A stretch of 64,000 nucleotides of DNA, taken from positions 62,001 through 126,000 of the forward strand of contig NZ_SLXI01000004.1 of the NCBI RefSeq assembly GCF_004345785.1, read 5' to 3'. Below the pieces are notes generated by a model. The model did not search any database. It had not been told where the DNA came from and saw only the letters and a list, made by a program, of their open reading frames with translations. Shown here piece after piece: positions 1 through 10,927 of the stretch. Position numbers and translations under genes: made by a program. This DNA comes from Bisgaardia hudsonensis. GTDB lineage: Bacteria > Pseudomonadota > Gammaproteobacteria > Enterobacterales > Pasteurellaceae. Each line of letters opens with the position of its first letter. The first letter of the stretch is position 1.

Positions 1-27
1 TACGTAGCTTAATAGAGAGGTAGGATA

Positions 28-561
28 ATGTCTCGTGTTGCAAAAGCACCTGTTAGTATCCCTGCCGGCGTTGAGGTAAAACTTGATGGTCAGCTACTAA
101 CAGTTAAAGGTAAGAATGGTGAGTTATCTCGTACTATTCATAACTCAGTTGAAGTTAAACAAGATAATAATGAATTGACATTTTCTCCTCGTGAGGGAAT
201 GGCTGAAGCTAATGCGCAATCGGGTACAGCTCGTGCGTTAGTTAATGCGATGGTTATCGGTGTTACTGAAGGCTTCACTAAGAAGTTACAATTGGTGGGT
301 GTTGGCTATAGAGCTCAAGTGAAAGGCAACGCTGTTGCTTTGAGTTTAGGTTTTTCACACCCTGTTGAGCATATATTACCTGCAGGTATTACAGCTGAAT
401 GTCCAACCCAAACAGAGATTGTTTTAAAAGGTGCAGACAAACAAGTAATTGGCCAAGTGGCTGCAGATATTCGTGCTTATCGCCGTCCTGAACCTTATAA
501 AGGTAAGGGTGTACGTTATTCTGATGAAGTTGTACGTACAAAAGAGGCTAAGAAGAAATAA
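28..561 (+). CDS. rplF: 50S ribosomal protein L6
   Basis: Primary 23S rRNA-binding protein of the large subunit, near the factor-binding site. The 177-residue product has the usual bacterial length and begins MSRVAKAPV; the C-terminal half carries the L6 signature around residues 150-165 ([16 protein letters not shown]). An AGAGGTAGGA ribosome-binding site precedes the ATG. It is the first gene in the window and is followed at 13 bases by rplR, in the standard spc-operon order, so the operon clearly begins upstream of base 1. Confidence 0.98.
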   Translation: MSRVAKAPVSIPAGVEVKLDGQLLTVKGKNGELSRTIHNSVEVKQDNNELTFSPREGMAEANAQSGTARALVNAMVIGVTEGFTKKLQLVGVGYRAQVKGNAVALSLGFSHPVEHILPAGITAECPTQTEIVLKGADKQVIGQVAADIRAYRRPEPYKGKGVRYSDEVVRTKEAKKK

Positions 562-574
562 TTAAGGTAACACT

Positions 575-928
575 ATGGATAAGAAATCAGCTCGTATCCG
601 TCGTGCAACTCGTGTACGTCATATGATGAGAGAACAACAAGTAACGCGTTTAGTTATTCACCGTACTCCTCGTCATATTTATGCACAGGTTATTGCACCG
701 AACGGTTCTGAAGTGCTTGCTGCTGCTTCCACAGTTGAAAAAGCAATTAGTGAGCAAGTTAAGTATACTGGAAATAAAGATGCTGCAGCAGTAGTTGGTA
801 AAATTATTGCTGAAAGAGCATTAGAGAAAGGTATTAAAGATGTATCTTTCGATCGTTCTGGTTTTAAATATCATGGTCGTGTCCAATCTTTAGCGGACGC
901 TGCCCGTGAAGCTGGTCTACAGTTCTAA
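575..928 (+). CDS. rplR: 50S ribosomal protein L18
   Basis: Binds 5S rRNA and helps attach it to the large subunit. The 117-residue protein has the basic N-terminus ([16 protein letters not shown]) and the C-terminal [20 protein letters not shown] block characteristic of L18. It lies between rplF and rpsE with short gaps of 13 and 15 bases, as in other gammaproteobacterial spc operons, so it should be co-transcribed with them. Confidence 0.98.
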   Translation: MDKKSARIRRATRVRHMMREQQVTRLVIHRTPRHIYAQVIAPNGSEVLAAASTVEKAISEQVKYTGNKDAAAVVGKIIAERALEKGIKDVSFDRSGFKYHGRVQSLADAAREAGLQF

Positions 929-943
929 TAGAGGTAATTTTAG

Positions 944-1444
<501 letters not shown>

Positions 1445-1450
1445 TAAAAT

Positions 1451-1630
1451 ATGGCAAAAACTATAAAAGTAACACAAGTACGTAGTTCTATCGCTCGTTT
1501 ACCGAAGCATAAAGCTACACTACGTGGTCTTGGTCTTCGCCATACTAATCATACTGTGGAGTTAATTGATACTCCGTCTGTACGTGGTATGATTAACCAA
1601 GTTTCATATATGGTTAAAGTGGAGGAGTAA
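1451..1630 (+). CDS. rpmD: 50S ribosomal protein L30
   Basis: A short gene of 59 codons. Translation gives a basic protein beginning [18 protein letters not shown] and containing [14 protein letters not shown], the L30 signature, and ending MVKVEE. L30 is a small globular large-subunit protein, and bacterial forms are typically about 59 residues. Its place between rpsE and rplO, with gaps of 6 and 3 bases, is the standard spc-operon arrangement. The GGAGGAG ending the gene doubles as the ribosome-binding site for rplO. Confidence 0.97.
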   Translation: MAKTIKVTQVRSSIARLPKHKATLRGLGLRHTNHTVELIDTPSVRGMINQVSYMVKVEE

Positions 1631-1633
1631 GAT

Positions 1634-2068
1634 ATGCGTTTAAATACTCTATCTCCGGCTGAAGGCTCTAAACATAGCAAAAAGCGCTTAGGTCGTGGTA
1701 TTGGTTCAGGTTTAGGAAAGACAGGTGGTAGAGGGCATAAGGGTCAGAAATCAAGAACAGGCGGCGGAGTTCGTCGTGGTTTTGAGGGTGGACAAATGCC
1801 TTTATATCGTCGTTTACCAAAATTTGGTTTTACATCAATGAAATCAGCTGTAACAGCTGAAATTCGTTTAGATGATTTAACTAAAATTGAAGGAAACGTT
1901 GTAACTTTAGAAGCATTAAAAGCAGCAGATATTTTGAGTAATGGTATTCAATATGCAAAAGTTATTCTTGCTGGCAAAATTGACACTGCAATAACTGTTA
2001 AAGGTTTAGGTGTAACTAAAGGTGCAAAAGCAGCTATTGAAGCTGCTGGTGGTTCAATTGAGGAATAA
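1634..2068 (+). CDS. rplO: 50S ribosomal protein L15
   Basis: Late-assembly large-subunit protein. The 144-residue product begins [20 protein letters not shown] and has the glycine/arginine-rich N-terminal extension ([20 protein letters not shown]) that threads into 23S rRNA, followed by the globular C-terminal half ending in [13 protein letters not shown]. Ribosome-binding site GGAGGAG lies inside the end of rpmD. It is followed by secY after 7 bases. Confidence 0.98.
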   Translation: MRLNTLSPAEGSKHSKKRLGRGIGSGLGKTGGRGHKGQKSRTGGGVRRGFEGGQMPLYRRLPKFGFTSMKSAVTAEIRLDDLTKIEGNVVTLEALKAADILSNGIQYAKVILAGKIDTAITVKGLGVTKGAKAAIEAAGGSIEE

Positions 2069-2075
2069 TTAATAA

Positions 2076-3401
2076 ATGGCTAAGCAACCAGGTTATCAAA
2101 GTAGAAGTACTCAAAGCGGTACAGGTGAACTTAAAAGCAGATTACTATTTGTTTTAGGGGCACTTATCGTTTTCCGTATTGGTTCTTTCATTCCGGTTCC
2201 TGGTATTGATGCAGCTATATTAGCTCAATTACTTGAACAGCAAAAAGGCACCATCATTGATATGTTTAACATGTTCTCTGGTGGTGCATTAAGCCGAGCA
2301 TCTATTTTTGCTTTGGGAATAATGCCGTATATTTCGGCATCTATTATCATTCAATTATTAGCAACAGTTCATCCTGCTTTGGCTGAGTTAAAGAAAGAAG
2401 GTGAGGCTGGGCGTCGAAAAATTAGTAAATATACTCGTTATTCAACCTTAGTGCTCGCTACTATCCAAGCAATAGGAATATCTACTGGTTTGCCTAATAT
2501 GCTACCAGGATTAGTTCCTAATTTAGGCTTTGGATTTTACTTTACTGCTGTGATTAGTTTGGTTACTGGAACCATGTTTTTAATGTGGCTCGGTGAACAA
2601 ATTACTGAGCGCGGTATTGGTAATGGTATTTCTTTAATTATTTTTGCTGGTATCGTGGCTGGACTTCCAGCAGCAGTAGGACAAACAATTGAGCAAGCTC
2701 GTCAAGGACAAATGCATCTATTAGTTCTCTTATTAATTGCCGTTATTGTATTTGCAGTTACTTATTTTGTAGTATTTATAGAAAGAGGGCAGCGAAGAAT
2801 AAAGGTTGAATATGCTAAACGTCAACAAGGGCGTCAAATCGTAGGTGGTCATTCTAGTCATTTACCATTAAAAGTAAATATGGCTGGTGTTATTCCTGCT
2901 ATTTTTGCATCTAGTATTATTCTTTTCCCAGCGACATTAACGTCTTGGTTTGGTCAAAACTCTAGTTTGGAGTGGTTGACAGATCTATCGATATTATTAC
3001 ATCCTGGTCAACCTTTATATTTAATTGTTTATGCTGCTGCTATTATTTTCTTTAGCTTTTTCTATACTGCAATGCAATATAATCCTCGTGATACAGCAGA
3101 TAATTTGAAAAAATCTGGTGCATTTATACCAGGAATTAGACCAGGTGAACAAACATCACGATATATAGATAAAATTATGACTCGTTTAACATTAGTTGGC
3201 GGATTATATGTTACCTTCGTATGTTTAGTTCCTTATATTATGACATCAGCTTGGAACGTACAGTTTTATTTTGGCGGAACTTCTTTGTTGATTGTTGTAG
3301 TAGTAATTATGGATTTCATCGTTCAGGTTCAAAGTCATTTAATGTCAACTAAATATGAATCTGCGTTGAAAAAAGCAAACCTTAAAGGTTTTGGACAGTA
3401 G
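2076..3401 (+). CDS. secY: Protein translocase subunit SecY
   Basis: Channel-forming subunit of the SecYEG inner-membrane translocon. The 441-residue protein has about ten hydrophobic segments; the plug region follows [13 protein letters not shown] (about residues 34-46), and cytoplasmic loops carry the conserved [16 protein letters not shown] and [15 protein letters not shown] segments, the latter being ribosome and SecA contacts in the family. SecY is conventionally the penultimate gene of the spc operon, and here it precedes rpmJ. The short N-terminus MAKQPGYQS matches enterobacterial SecY. Confidence 0.98.
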   Translation: MAKQPGYQSRSTQSGTGELKSRLLFVLGALIVFRIGSFIPVPGIDAAILAQLLEQQKGTIIDMFNMFSGGALSRASIFALGIMPYISASIIIQLLATVHPALAELKKEGEAGRRKISKYTRYSTLVLATIQAIGISTGLPNMLPGLVPNLGFGFYFTAVISLVTGTMFLMWLGEQITERGIGNGISLIIFAGIVAGLPAAVGQTIEQARQGQMHLLVLLLIAVIVFAVTYFVVFIERGQRRIKVEYAKRQQGRQIVGGHSSHLPLKVNMAGVIPAIFASSIILFPATLTSWFGQNSSLEWLTDLSILLHPGQPLYLIVYAAAIIFFSFFYTAMQYNPRDTADNLKKSGAFIPGIRPGEQTSRYIDKIMTRLTLVGGLYVTFVCLVPYIMTSAWNVQFYFGGTSLLIVVVVIMDFIVQVQSHLMSTKYESALKKANLKGFGQ

Positions 3402-3427
3402 TGTCTATTAGATAAAAGGGATGAGCA

Positions 3428-3541
3428 ATGAAAGTTCGTGCTTCAGTAAAGAAAATGTGTCGTAACTGTAAAATTGTGAAACGTGAAGGTGTTGTACGCG
3501 TTCTGTGCAGTGATCCGAAACACAAACAACGTCAAGGTTAA
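3428..3541 (+). CDS. rpmJ: 50S ribosomal protein L36
   Basis: A 37-codon gene beginning [20 protein letters not shown]. It is the zinc-ribbon form of L36: Cys11, Cys14, Cys27 and His32 are all present, so this is the zinc-binding paralogue type and not the Cys-free one. AAAAGGGATGAGC upstream supplies the ribosome-binding site. The gene lies between secY and the rpsM leader, its normal position as last gene of spc or first of alpha, depending on the convention. Confidence 0.96.
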
Positions 3542-3690
3542 TATATATTTTTCTTGCAAAGAACCAGTTGAGCATATATAATGCTCAACTCATTTATGTC
3601 CTTGATATACTGTTTGAGTATCCTGAAACGGGCTTTTCAAGATCAGTATATCAAATTAGTTAAAAATAGGAGTGCATAGTGGCCCGTATT
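3542..3690 (+). promoter_or_regulatory. Alpha-operon leader with S4-binding pseudoknot (Alpha_RBS type)
   Basis: The spacer before rpsM holds a perfect 9-bp hairpin (3567-3575 with 3581-3589) and then a perfect 11-bp inverted repeat (3602-3612 with 3644-3654) enclosing the conserved core TTTGAGTATCCTGAAA and CGGGCTTTTCA, followed by AGGAGTGCATAGTG at the start codon. In E. coli the same elements form the nested pseudoknot to which ribosomal protein S4 binds to repress translation of the alpha operon. The core and the GTG start region match E. coli nearly base for base as I remember it, while the outer stems differ but still pair. Confidence 0.85.
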
Positions 3691-4035
3691 GCAGGCATTA
3701 ACATTCCTGATCATAAACACACAGTTATTGCTTTAACAGCAATTTATGGAGTAGGTAAAACTCGTTCAAAAGCTATTTGTGCTGCGGCGGGTATTGCTGA
3801 AGATGTTAAGATCAGAGAATTGTCTGAAGAGCAGATAGATAAACTGCGTGACGAAGTTGGTAAATTTACCGTTGAAGGTGATTTACGCCGTGAAGTAACA
3901 CTTAACATTAAACGCCTATTAGATTTGGGTTGTTATCGTGGTTTACGTCATCGTCGTAGCTTACCAGTACATGGTCAACGTACTAAAACAAATGCGCGTA
4001 CCCGTAAGGGTCCACGTAAGCCGATCAAGAAATAA
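3679..4035 (+). CDS. rpsM: 30S ribosomal protein S13
   Basis: Head protein of the small subunit that contacts the P-site tRNA and the large subunit. The 118-residue product begins [14 protein letters not shown] and ends in the basic tail [15 protein letters not shown]. The start codon is GTG (3679), preceded by AGGAG; the GTG start is conserved in E. coli rpsM and is part of the S4-repressed leader. It is first in rpsM-rpsK-rpsD-rpoA-rplQ. Confidence 0.98.
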   Translation: MARIAGINIPDHKHTVIALTAIYGVGKTRSKAICAAAGIAEDVKIRELSEEQIDKLRDEVGKFTVEGDLRREVTLNIKRLLDLGCYRGLRHRRSLPVHGQRTKTNARTRKGPRKPIKK

Positions 4036-4051
4036 GTCGGGGTAAATTTAA

Positions 4052-4441
<390 letters not shown>

Positions 4442-4470
4442 TGGCGTACTAGGATAGTTGGAGAAAGAAA

Positions 4471-5091
4471 ATGGCAAGATATTTGGGTCCTAAACTCAAG
4501 CTAAGCCGTCGTGAAGGTACTGATTTATTTCTTAAGTCAGGTGTACGCGCGATTGAAACAAAGTGTAAGTTAGATACAGCACCTGGTCAACATGGTGCAA
4601 GAAAGCCTCGTTTATCAGATTATGGTAATCAGTTACGTGAAAAACAAAAAGTTCGTCGTATCTATGGTATTTTAGAGCGTCAATTCCGTAATTATTATAA
4701 AGAGGCAAATCGTTTAAAAGGTAATACTGGTGAGAACTTATTAGTATTATTAGAAGGTCGATTGGATAACGTTGTTTATCGCATGGGCTTTGCTGCAACT
4801 CGTGCTGAAGCTCGCCAATTGGTGAGTCATAAGGCGATTGTCGTAAATGGTCGTGTAGTTAATATCCCATCTTTCCAAGTTTCAGTAGATGATGTTGTAG
4901 CTGTTCGTGAGAAATCTAAAAAACAAGCTAGAATTAAGGCATCTTTGGAATTAGCAGAACAAAGAGAAAAACCAACTTGGTTAGAAATCGACAGTTCTAA
5001 AATGGAAGGTGTGTTCAAACGTGTTCCTGAACGTTCTGATTTATCAGCAGACATTAACGAACATCTGATCGTTGAGCTTTATTCTAAATAA
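4471..5091 (+). CDS. rpsD: 30S ribosomal protein S4 (alpha-operon translational repressor)
   Basis: Primary 16S rRNA-binding protein that nucleates assembly of the 30S body. The 206-residue product begins [18 protein letters not shown] and has the S4 RNA-binding domain around residues 97-160 ([35 protein letters not shown]). It has the ordinary family length. In gammaproteobacteria S4 also represses its own operon by binding the leader before rpsM; that leader is recognisable here, so autoregulation is the likely control. Confidence 0.98.
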   Translation: MARYLGPKLKLSRREGTDLFLKSGVRAIETKCKLDTAPGQHGARKPRLSDYGNQLREKQKVRRIYGILERQFRNYYKEANRLKGNTGENLLVLLEGRLDNVVYRMGFAATRAEARQLVSHKAIVVNGRVVNIPSFQVSVDDVVAVREKSKKQARIKASLELAEQREKPTWLEIDSSKMEGVFKRVPERSDLSADINEHLIVELYSK

Positions 5092-5119
5092 TAGAGCTTC
5101 GTAGCAAAGAGAGGATAAA

Positions 5120-6103
5120 ATGCAGGGTTCTGTTACAGAATTTTTAAAGCCACGTTTAGTTGATATTGAACAAATTAGTTCAACTCATGCTAAGGTGATA
5201 TTAGAGCCGTTAGAGCGTGGTTTTGGTCACACTCTAGGTAATGCATTGCGTCGAATACTTCTATCTTCTATGCCTGGTTGTGCAGTGACTGAAGTAGAAA
5301 TTGACGGTGTATTGCATGAATATAGTAGTAAAGAAGGTGTTCAAGAAGATATTATTGAAGTCCTTCTAAACTTAAAAGGTCTAGCGGTTAAAGTTCAGAA
5401 TAAAGATGATGTTTTTCTGACTCTAAACAAATCTGGAATTGGCCCTGTTGTTGCAGCCGACATTATCCATGATGGTGATGTCGAGATAGTGAATCCGGAT
5501 CATGTCATCTGTCATTTGACGGACGAGAATGCATCTATCAGTATGCGAATTCGTGTTCAACGTGGTAGAGGATATGTTCCAGCATCATCTAGAGTTCAAG
5601 ATGAAGATAGACCTATTGGTCGTTTATTGGTAGATGCTTGTTATAGTCCAGTTGATCGTATTGCTTATAATGTAGAAGCAGCACGTGTAGAACAAAGAAC
5701 TGACTTAGATAAGTTAGTTGTGGAACTGGAAACAAACGGTACTATTGAACCGGAAGAGGCTATTCGCCGTGCAGCAACAATTTTAGCAGAGCAACTTGAT
5801 GCATTCGTTGATTTGCGAGATGTTCGTCAACCAGAAGTTAAGGAAGAGAAGCCAGAATTCGATCCAATTCTGCTACGTCCTGTTGATGACTTAGAGTTGA
5901 CAGTTCGTTCTGCTAACTGTTTGAAAGCAGAAACAATTCACTATATCGGTGATTTAGTACAGCGTACAGAAGTTGAGTTATTAAAAACGCCTAATCTTGG
6001 TAAGAAATCTCTTACTGAGATAAAAGATGTTTTAGCTTCTCGCGGCTTATCACTTGGTATGCGCCTTGAAAATTGGCCACCAGCAAGTATTGCTGAAGAC
6101 TAG
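5120..6103 (+). CDS. rpoA: DNA-directed RNA polymerase subunit alpha
   Basis: Scaffold subunit of RNA polymerase. The 327-residue protein has the N-terminal dimerisation domain (about residues 8-233, with [20 protein letters not shown]), a flexible linker and the C-terminal domain (about 250-327, with [16 protein letters not shown] and [20 protein letters not shown]) that binds UP elements and activators such as CRP. An AGAGAGGATAAA ribosome-binding region precedes the ATG. It sits between rpsD and rplQ in the usual order. Confidence 0.98.
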   Translation: MQGSVTEFLKPRLVDIEQISSTHAKVILEPLERGFGHTLGNALRRILLSSMPGCAVTEVEIDGVLHEYSSKEGVQEDIIEVLLNLKGLAVKVQNKDDVFLTLNKSGIGPVVAADIIHDGDVEIVNPDHVICHLTDENASISMRIRVQRGRGYVPASSRVQDEDRPIGRLLVDACYSPVDRIAYNVEAARVEQRTDLDKLVVELETNGTIEPEEAIRRAATILAEQLDAFVDLRDVRQPEVKEEKPEFDPILLRPVDDLELTVRSANCLKAETIHYIGDLVQRTEVELLKTPNLGKKSLTEIKDVLASRGLSLGMRLENWPPASIAED

Positions 6104-6144
6104 TTTGGTCATAGGTTAAAGATTTTTCTGAGAAGGATAAGGTC

Positions 6145-6537
6145 ATGCGCCATCGTAAGAGTGGACGTCAACTAAACCGTAATAGTAGCCATCGCCAAGC
6201 GATGTTCCGTAATATGGTAAGTGCATTAGTTAGTCACGAGATTATTAAGACTACTTTGCCAAAAGCGAAAGAATTACGCCGTGTAGTTGAGCCGTTAATC
6301 ACATTAGCAAAAGAAGACAGCGTTGCAAATCGTCGTTTATCTTTTGCTCGTATTCGCAACACTGAAACTGTTGCTAAATTATTTAATGAATTAGGTCCAC
6401 GTTTTGCTCAACGTGCGGGTGGTTATACTCGCATATTGAAATGTGGTTTCCGTTCTGGGGATAATGCCCCAATGGCTTATATTGAGTTGGTTGATCGTCC
6501 AGAAAAACCAGCAGAAGAAGTTGTAGCTGCGGAATAA
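6145..6537 (+). CDS. rplQ: 50S ribosomal protein L17
   Basis: Large-subunit protein near the peptide exit tunnel. The 130-residue product begins [20 protein letters not shown] and has the L17 signature at about residues 34-56 ([20 protein letters not shown]). Last gene of the alpha operon, followed 17 bases later by a strong intrinsic terminator, so transcription of the ribosomal block should end here. Confidence 0.98.
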   Translation: MRHRKSGRQLNRNSSHRQAMFRNMVSALVSHEIIKTTLPKAKELRRVVEPLITLAKEDSVANRRLSFARIRNTETVAKLFNELGPRFAQRAGGYTRILKCGFRSGDNAPMAYIELVDRPEKPAEEVVAAE

Positions 6538-6554
6538 TTTATTATTAGTAGAAT

Positions 6555-6593
6555 ATAAGGCCCACAGTTAATTTTGTGGGCCTTATATTTTTT
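6555..6593 (+). terminator. Terminator of the alpha ribosomal operon
   Basis: Perfect 12-bp stem (6555-6566 with 6575-6586, core AAGGCCCACA/TGTGGGCCTT), 8-base loop, then ATTTTTTG. It is correctly placed directly after rplQ. Confidence 0.93.
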
Positions 6594-7009
6594 GTAATAA
6601 ATAAAAATTTACTCACTTATTATTAGTTACGATTAATTTCTAAATTTAGATTCTCTAATAGAAATGTTATAAAATTAAAACCTCCAAATAATAAATTTTA
6701 TTATTTATATATTTATCATCGCAATAGCTCCTTTCTACTAGAAGATAAAATATCTTATTTCTAGTTATTCCTCTTTAAGATAATTTTATTGAAAAATATA
6801 GATACTTTAAATATAATTGGTAATAGTTATCAATTATATTTAAGCTGATATGAAATTTTATTTATTTTAATTCTGAATTTTTTAAATAGATTTGGTAATT
6901 TTACCTTAGTACTTTTCATATAAAACTGGCTTAATTACTCTGTAATATTTAGCTGAAGTAAATTGTGTTAGTTTAAATTTAGGGTTTCAATTTGTATTCA
7001 AGGACTATT
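6594..7009. other. Long A+T-rich spacer upstream of the haemoglobin-type receptor
   Basis: About 416 bases without a credible gene. It contains an imperfect inverted repeat (6738-6748 with 6755-6764), a Fur-like palindrome at 6812-6838 and, next to the receptor ATG, an AAGGA ribosome-binding site at 7000-7004. No gene remnant, tRNA or IS end is visible. It probably holds the iron-regulated promoter of the receptor. Confidence 0.6.
6812..6838. promoter_or_regulatory. Candidate Fur box upstream of TonB-dependent receptor
   Basis: A near-perfect 27-base palindrome whose centre reads TAATAGTTATCA and whose arms are TATAATTGG and TCAATTATA. About 12 of 19 positions agree with GATAATGATAATCATTATC in the best register. 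Its position about 170 bases upstream of a predicted haemoglobin receptor makes ferric uptake regulator (Fur) control plausible, but the distance is long and the score is only moderate. Confidence 0.5.
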
Positions 7010-10000
7010 ATGTTAATTATAGATAAAAAAATACTAAAGCTCTCTTCAATTACTTTAGCCTTATTTAGTTATTCAGGTTTCATTCAAGCTGAAATTGAAA
7101 AAATGACAGAATTGGAAACTATTTCAGTGAGTGCTCAACAGCAATTAGAAAATATTAGAAATAAAAAAGTTGCTGAAACAGTTAAAACCTCAGAGTTATT
7201 AAAGCGTCAGCAGGTGCAAGATACTCGTGATCTTGTTCGTTATGAAACAGGCGTAACTGTTGTTGAAACGGGTCGATTTGGTGCAAGTGGTTATGCTATT
7301 CGTGGTGTAGATGAAAACCGCGTGGCAATTACTATCGATGGACTACATCAAGCGGAAGCACTTTCTTCACAAGGTTTTAAAGAGCTTTTTGAAGGGTATG
7401 GTAATTTTAATAATAGAAGAAATGGAGTCGAAATTGAAACACTTAAGCAAGTGAAAATTAATAAAGGCGCTAATTCAGTTAAAGTTGGCTCTGGTGCATT
7501 AGGTGGTTCAGTAATGTTTGAAACTAAAGATGCAAGGGATTTCTTACTTGATAAAGATTCTTTTTATAGCATAAAAGGTGGTCTTTCAAGTGCAGATGAG
7601 CAAGCTTTTCATTCTCATACTTTTGCTGGACGTTATAAATATTTTGATCTTCTTGCTATTTATACTCATAGAAATCAGCATGAATTACAAAATTTTGGTT
7701 ATGATAATTATGATAGAAATATATTTGGCAAAGAAAGAGAAAAAGCTGATCCCTATCATATTCAAAAAGAAAGTACCTTAATCAAAATAGGCTTTCAACC
7801 AAATGAAGAAAATAGATTGAGTTTTACTTTTGATGGTTATACTAATGAATCTAAAGGGCATGATTATTCGTATACTTTAACGCCAAAAGCAATTTCTCAA
7901 TATGGGCAAGATAACTTTGTTGATATTGTCGGGCAAAGATATACCCACGATATATCAACAAGAAAGAACTTTGCATTTACATTTGAAAATTTTACACAGA
8001 CTCCTTTTTGGGATAGTGTGAAAGTAACCTATTCTAATCAAAAAATTAAAAACCGAGCAAGAACTGAAGAATATTGTCGAGGGGATAAATGTCAGGATGT
8101 ATCAAATCCACTTGGTTTAAAGATCTCTGGTGCAAAAGTTGTAGATAAATATGCTAAAGAGTTCGATATTATAGGAACAAGTAGAGGAACTAAACTCCAA
8201 GATAGTAATGAGGAATTACATAATACTGGATATGATTCAAAATCAGTAAATGAATATTTGTTTGATTGTTCTGTGTATGATTGTTCTGGTAGTGTAACGG
8301 CTTACTATGAGCCTAAAGCTATCAATTCTAAACATCTTGATATAGATAATTTATTGTATATTAAAAAAGAAATTGATTTAACAAAAGATAAAATTAGTTT
8401 TGATGTCGACAAGGATGGTTTTGACAATAATTATAATTGGATAACAGAAAGACAGACTCATAATCTTTATGTTGAAAATAAAGAATACAGAGGTAAAAAA
8501 TATAAAAAAATTATTGCAAAAAATGAATTCTACAGTAGCTACTTAGGTAAGAATGTTGAAACTGAAACAAATGATATAAAAATTATTGTACCAGGAGCTA
8601 AAGGATATTTAGAGAGAGATTGGAAAGAAAGAGATTTAGATACAGATACTAAGCAAGTTAATTTGGATTTTCAAAAATATTTACAAATAAAACATACTGA
8701 ACATTCTTTATCTTATGGTGGTATGTATAAAGAAACAGAAAAAAGAATGGTTAATAGACAAGGATATGATGCAACGAATCCTCAATGGTGGGCAGATACT
8801 TATGTTAAAGATTGTGCTGAGTATGGCGATGCCGGAAATGCGTTAAAGTGCCCTAGAGTAGAAGAGGAAACTTCTTTCTTAATCCCAGTAAAAAGTAAAG
8901 AAGGGGCTTTATATATTGCTAATGAAATTAGATTTAGTGATAAAGTTGGATTTGATTTAGGCTATAGATATGATCGAATTAAATATAAACCAAATTATAT
9001 TACTGGCGTAAGTCCAAAAATTCCTGATGGTATGGTTGAAGGATTATTTATACCATTAAACCAGATTGATAAATATGCACCTAGCCCATATAGAGCTGAG
9101 TATAATTATGATTCTAATAATCCTTTATATCAAAAAGTATTGGCTGAATGGAAAGCAAAAAAAGAAGAAAATGATACAAATGCAGATAGAAATATAACCT
9201 ATTTTTCTCAACCTAAAAAATTTACTCATAGTTCTTATGCATTCGGTTTAAATCTTGATCCTTCGGATTATTTAAGAATTCAGGCTAAATACTCAAAAGG
9301 TTTTAGAGCTCCGACCCATGAAGAGTTATATTTTACTTTTAAACATCCTGATTTCACAATCAAGCCAAATGTAGATTTAAAACCAGAAATAGCTAAAACA
9401 CAGGAAATAGCGTTTACTTTCCATAAAAATAATAGTTTTATCACTATTAGCGGGTTTAGATCTGATTATAAAGATTTCTTAGATCTTCAATACTTGGGAG
9501 TTCAAAGATTAAGTATCACTTCAAAAAGTGCATTAGATTTTGATATCTACCAGAATGTTAATCGACAAAAGGCAAGTGTTAAAGGTTTTGAAATCAATTC
9601 TCTTTTATCTTTAGGGGATATTAGTGATAGATTATCTGGATTTACATTAGGTTGGAAATTTACTAAACAGAAAAGTAAGGTATTTACAGATAAAGATGGT
9701 TATGTATCAATGAATGCAATTCAACCAACTACATCTATTTATAGTATAGGTTATGCAAGCCCAGATGATAAATATGGTGCAGATATTTATGTGAAACAAG
9801 TGTCTTCTAAAAAAGCAAAAGATACTTATAATATGTTCTGGAGAAATGAACAACAACTAGGTGATCCTATAAATGGTAAAACTGTTGATGATTCTTCTGC
9901 ACATTGGTTAAGTAATCGTTATACGACTTTAGATTTTATTGGTTATTATCGTCCAATCAAAAATTTAACTTTAAGATTTGGTGCTTATAATATTACTAAT

Positions 10001-10144
10001 CAAAAATATATTACTTGGGATTCAGCTCGTTCTATTCGTTCTTTTGGTACAACAAATAGAGTAAATAAATCAGATAGTTTAGGTATTAATCGTTTTAATG
10101 CCCCAGGAAGAAACTTTAGATTAAGTGTTGAATATATATTCTAG
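7010..10144 (+). CDS. TonB-dependent receptor, haemoglobin/haptoglobin/transferrin-binding family
   Basis: Predicted outer-membrane receptor for iron or haem capture. A signal peptide covers about residues 1-27 (ending FSYSGFIQA), followed by a TonB box ETISVSA, a plug domain (GASGYAIRGVDENRVAITID, KGANSVKVGSGALGGSV) and a long beta-barrel ending in Phe. YSKGFRAPTHEELYFTFKHP followed by KPNVDLKPE corresponds to the FRAP and NPNL motifs of haem/haemoglobin receptors. At 1044 residues it is large; three cysteine pairs (EYCRGDKC, FDCSVYDC, KDC...KCP) lie in presumed surface loops. I chose ATG 7010, with AAGGA five bases upstream, over a TTG at 6992. No CCAA repeat is present at the 5' end. The exact ligand is not determined. 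Confidence 0.88.
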   Translation: MLIIDKKILKLSSITLALFSYSGFIQAEIEKMTELETISVSAQQQLENIRNKKVAETVKTSELLKRQQVQDTRDLVRYETGVTVVETGRFGASGYAIRGVDENRVAITIDGLHQAEALSSQGFKELFEGYGNFNNRRNGVEIETLKQVKINKGANSVKVGSGALGGSVMFETKDARDFLLDKDSFYSIKGGLSSADEQAFHSHTFAGRYKYFDLLAIYTHRNQHELQNFGYDNYDRNIFGKEREKADPYHIQKESTLIKIGFQPNEENRLSFTFDGYTNESKGHDYSYTLTPKAISQYGQDNFVDIVGQRYTHDISTRKNFAFTFENFTQTPFWDSVKVTYSNQKIKNRARTEEYCRGDKCQDVSNPLGLKISGAKVVDKYAKEFDIIGTSRGTKLQDSNEELHNTGYDSKSVNEYLFDCSVYDCSGSVTAYYEPKAINSKHLDIDNLLYIKKEIDLTKDKISFDVDKDGFDNNYNWITERQTHNLYVENKEYRGKKYKKIIAKNEFYSSYLGKNVETETNDIKIIVPGAKGYLERDWKERDLDTDTKQVNLDFQKYLQIKHTEHSLSYGGMYKETEKRMVNRQGYDATNPQWWADTYVKDCAEYGDAGNALKCPRVEEETSFLIPVKSKEGALYIANEIRFSDKVGFDLGYRYDRIKYKPNYITGVSPKIPDGMVEGLFIPLNQIDKYAPSPYRAEYNYDSNNPLYQKVLAEWKAKKEENDTNADRNITYFSQPKKFTHSSYAFGLNLDPSDYLRIQAKYSKGFRAPTHEELYFTFKHPDFTIKPNVDLKPEIAKTQEIAFTFHKNNSFITISGFRSDYKDFLDLQYLGVQRLSITSKSALDFDIYQNVNRQKASVKGFEINSLLSLGDISDRLSGFTLGWKFTKQKSKVFTDKDGYVSMNAIQPTTSIYSIGYASPDDKYGADIYVKQVSSKKAKDTYNMFWRNEQQLGDPINGKTVDDSSAHWLSNRYTTLDFIGYYRPIKNLTLRFGAYNITNQKYITWDSARSIRSFGTTNRVNKSDSLGINRFNAPGRNFRLSVEYIF

Positions 10145-10173
10145 TTAATTGATTATTTTTCTTTAGCAAATTT

Positions 10174-10207
10174 AAGGACTGATCATTTATTTGATTAGTC
10201 CTTTTTT
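10174..10207 (+). terminator. Terminator after TonB-dependent receptor
   Basis: Stem AAGGACTGATCA paired with TGATTAGTCCTT (one mismatch/wobble), then a run of T. It isolates the receptor gene from def. Confidence 0.88.
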
Positions 10208-10350
10208 AAACTAATAAATTTATTGAAAAAATAGTCAATATCTATAGTGATTTCAGTTATAATCCTCGTTATCTTTTCAGTTAAGTTCTTTTGACGAGAG
10301 AAAAAGTTAGAAAAATATTTTATTTATTATAGGAATGTTAGATTAAATTT

Positions 10351-10863
10351 ATGTCATTATTAAATGTGTTAATTTATCCTGATGAAGGATTAAAAAAAAT
10401 AGCAACACCAGTTGAAAAGTTTGATGAGGAATTAAGTCAATTTATTGATGATATGTTTGAAACGATGTATCACGAGCAAGGGATTGGCTTGGCTGCTACG
10501 CAGGTTAATGTCCAAAAACGTGTGATTACCATTGATATTGAAGGGACAAAAGAAAATCAAATTGAATTAGTCAATCCTGAGATTATTGATAGCTGTGGTG
10601 AAACTGGGATCGAAGAAGGCTGTTTATCTTTGCCGGGATTTAATGGGTTTGTGCCTCGTAAGGAAAAAGTAAAAGTTAAAGCCTATAACCGCAAAGGTGA
10701 AGAATTTGTGTTAGAGGCTGATGGTTTACTGGCTATTTGTATTCAACACGAAATTGATCATTTAAATGGTATTGTTTTTGCTGATTATTTATCACCTTTA
10801 AAACGTCAGCGAATGAAAGATAAATTGTCTAAATTACAGAAACAATTAGCAAAACAAAAATAG
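10351..10863 (+). CDS. def: Peptide deformylase
   Basis: Metalloenzyme that removes the N-formyl group from nascent proteins. The 170-residue product shows all three signature motifs in order: GIGLAATQV (about residues 45-53), EGCLSLPG (about 90-97) and QHEIDHLNG (about 132-140); the Cys and two His bind the catalytic Fe/Zn and the Glu is the general acid/base. It precedes fmt, which adds the formyl group to initiator tRNA, as in most bacteria. The spacing of 64 bases allows co-transcription. Confidence 0.97.
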   Translation: MSLLNVLIYPDEGLKKIATPVEKFDEELSQFIDDMFETMYHEQGIGLAATQVNVQKRVITIDIEGTKENQIELVNPEIIDSCGETGIEEGCLSLPGFNGFVPRKEKVKVKAYNRKGEEFVLEADGLLAICIQHEIDHLNGIVFADYLSPLKRQRMKDKLSKLQKQLAKQK

Positions 10864-10927
10864 CTCACCTTATAAATGCTGATATAATGTCAGCATTTTC
10901 TCATTCATCATTTTAACGTAGAACATT

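Noticed and set aside
4532-4798. Open frame on the minus strand inside rpsD
   Set aside because: Overlaps a certain ribosomal protein gene in antisense, with no domain and no ribosome-binding site.
6738-6764. Inverted repeat CTAGAAGATAA/TTATTTCTAG considered as terminator or regulator site
   Set aside because: Mismatched, no T run, A+T-rich background makes such palindromes common.
6992-7009. TTG start for the haemoglobin-type receptor
   Set aside because: The AAGGA at 7000-7004 is correctly spaced for the ATG at 7010 and lies inside the frame of the earlier start.
10223-10263. TTGAAA...TATAAT as a def promoter
   Set aside because: Spacing about 29 bases, far from 17; only the TATAAT itself is good.
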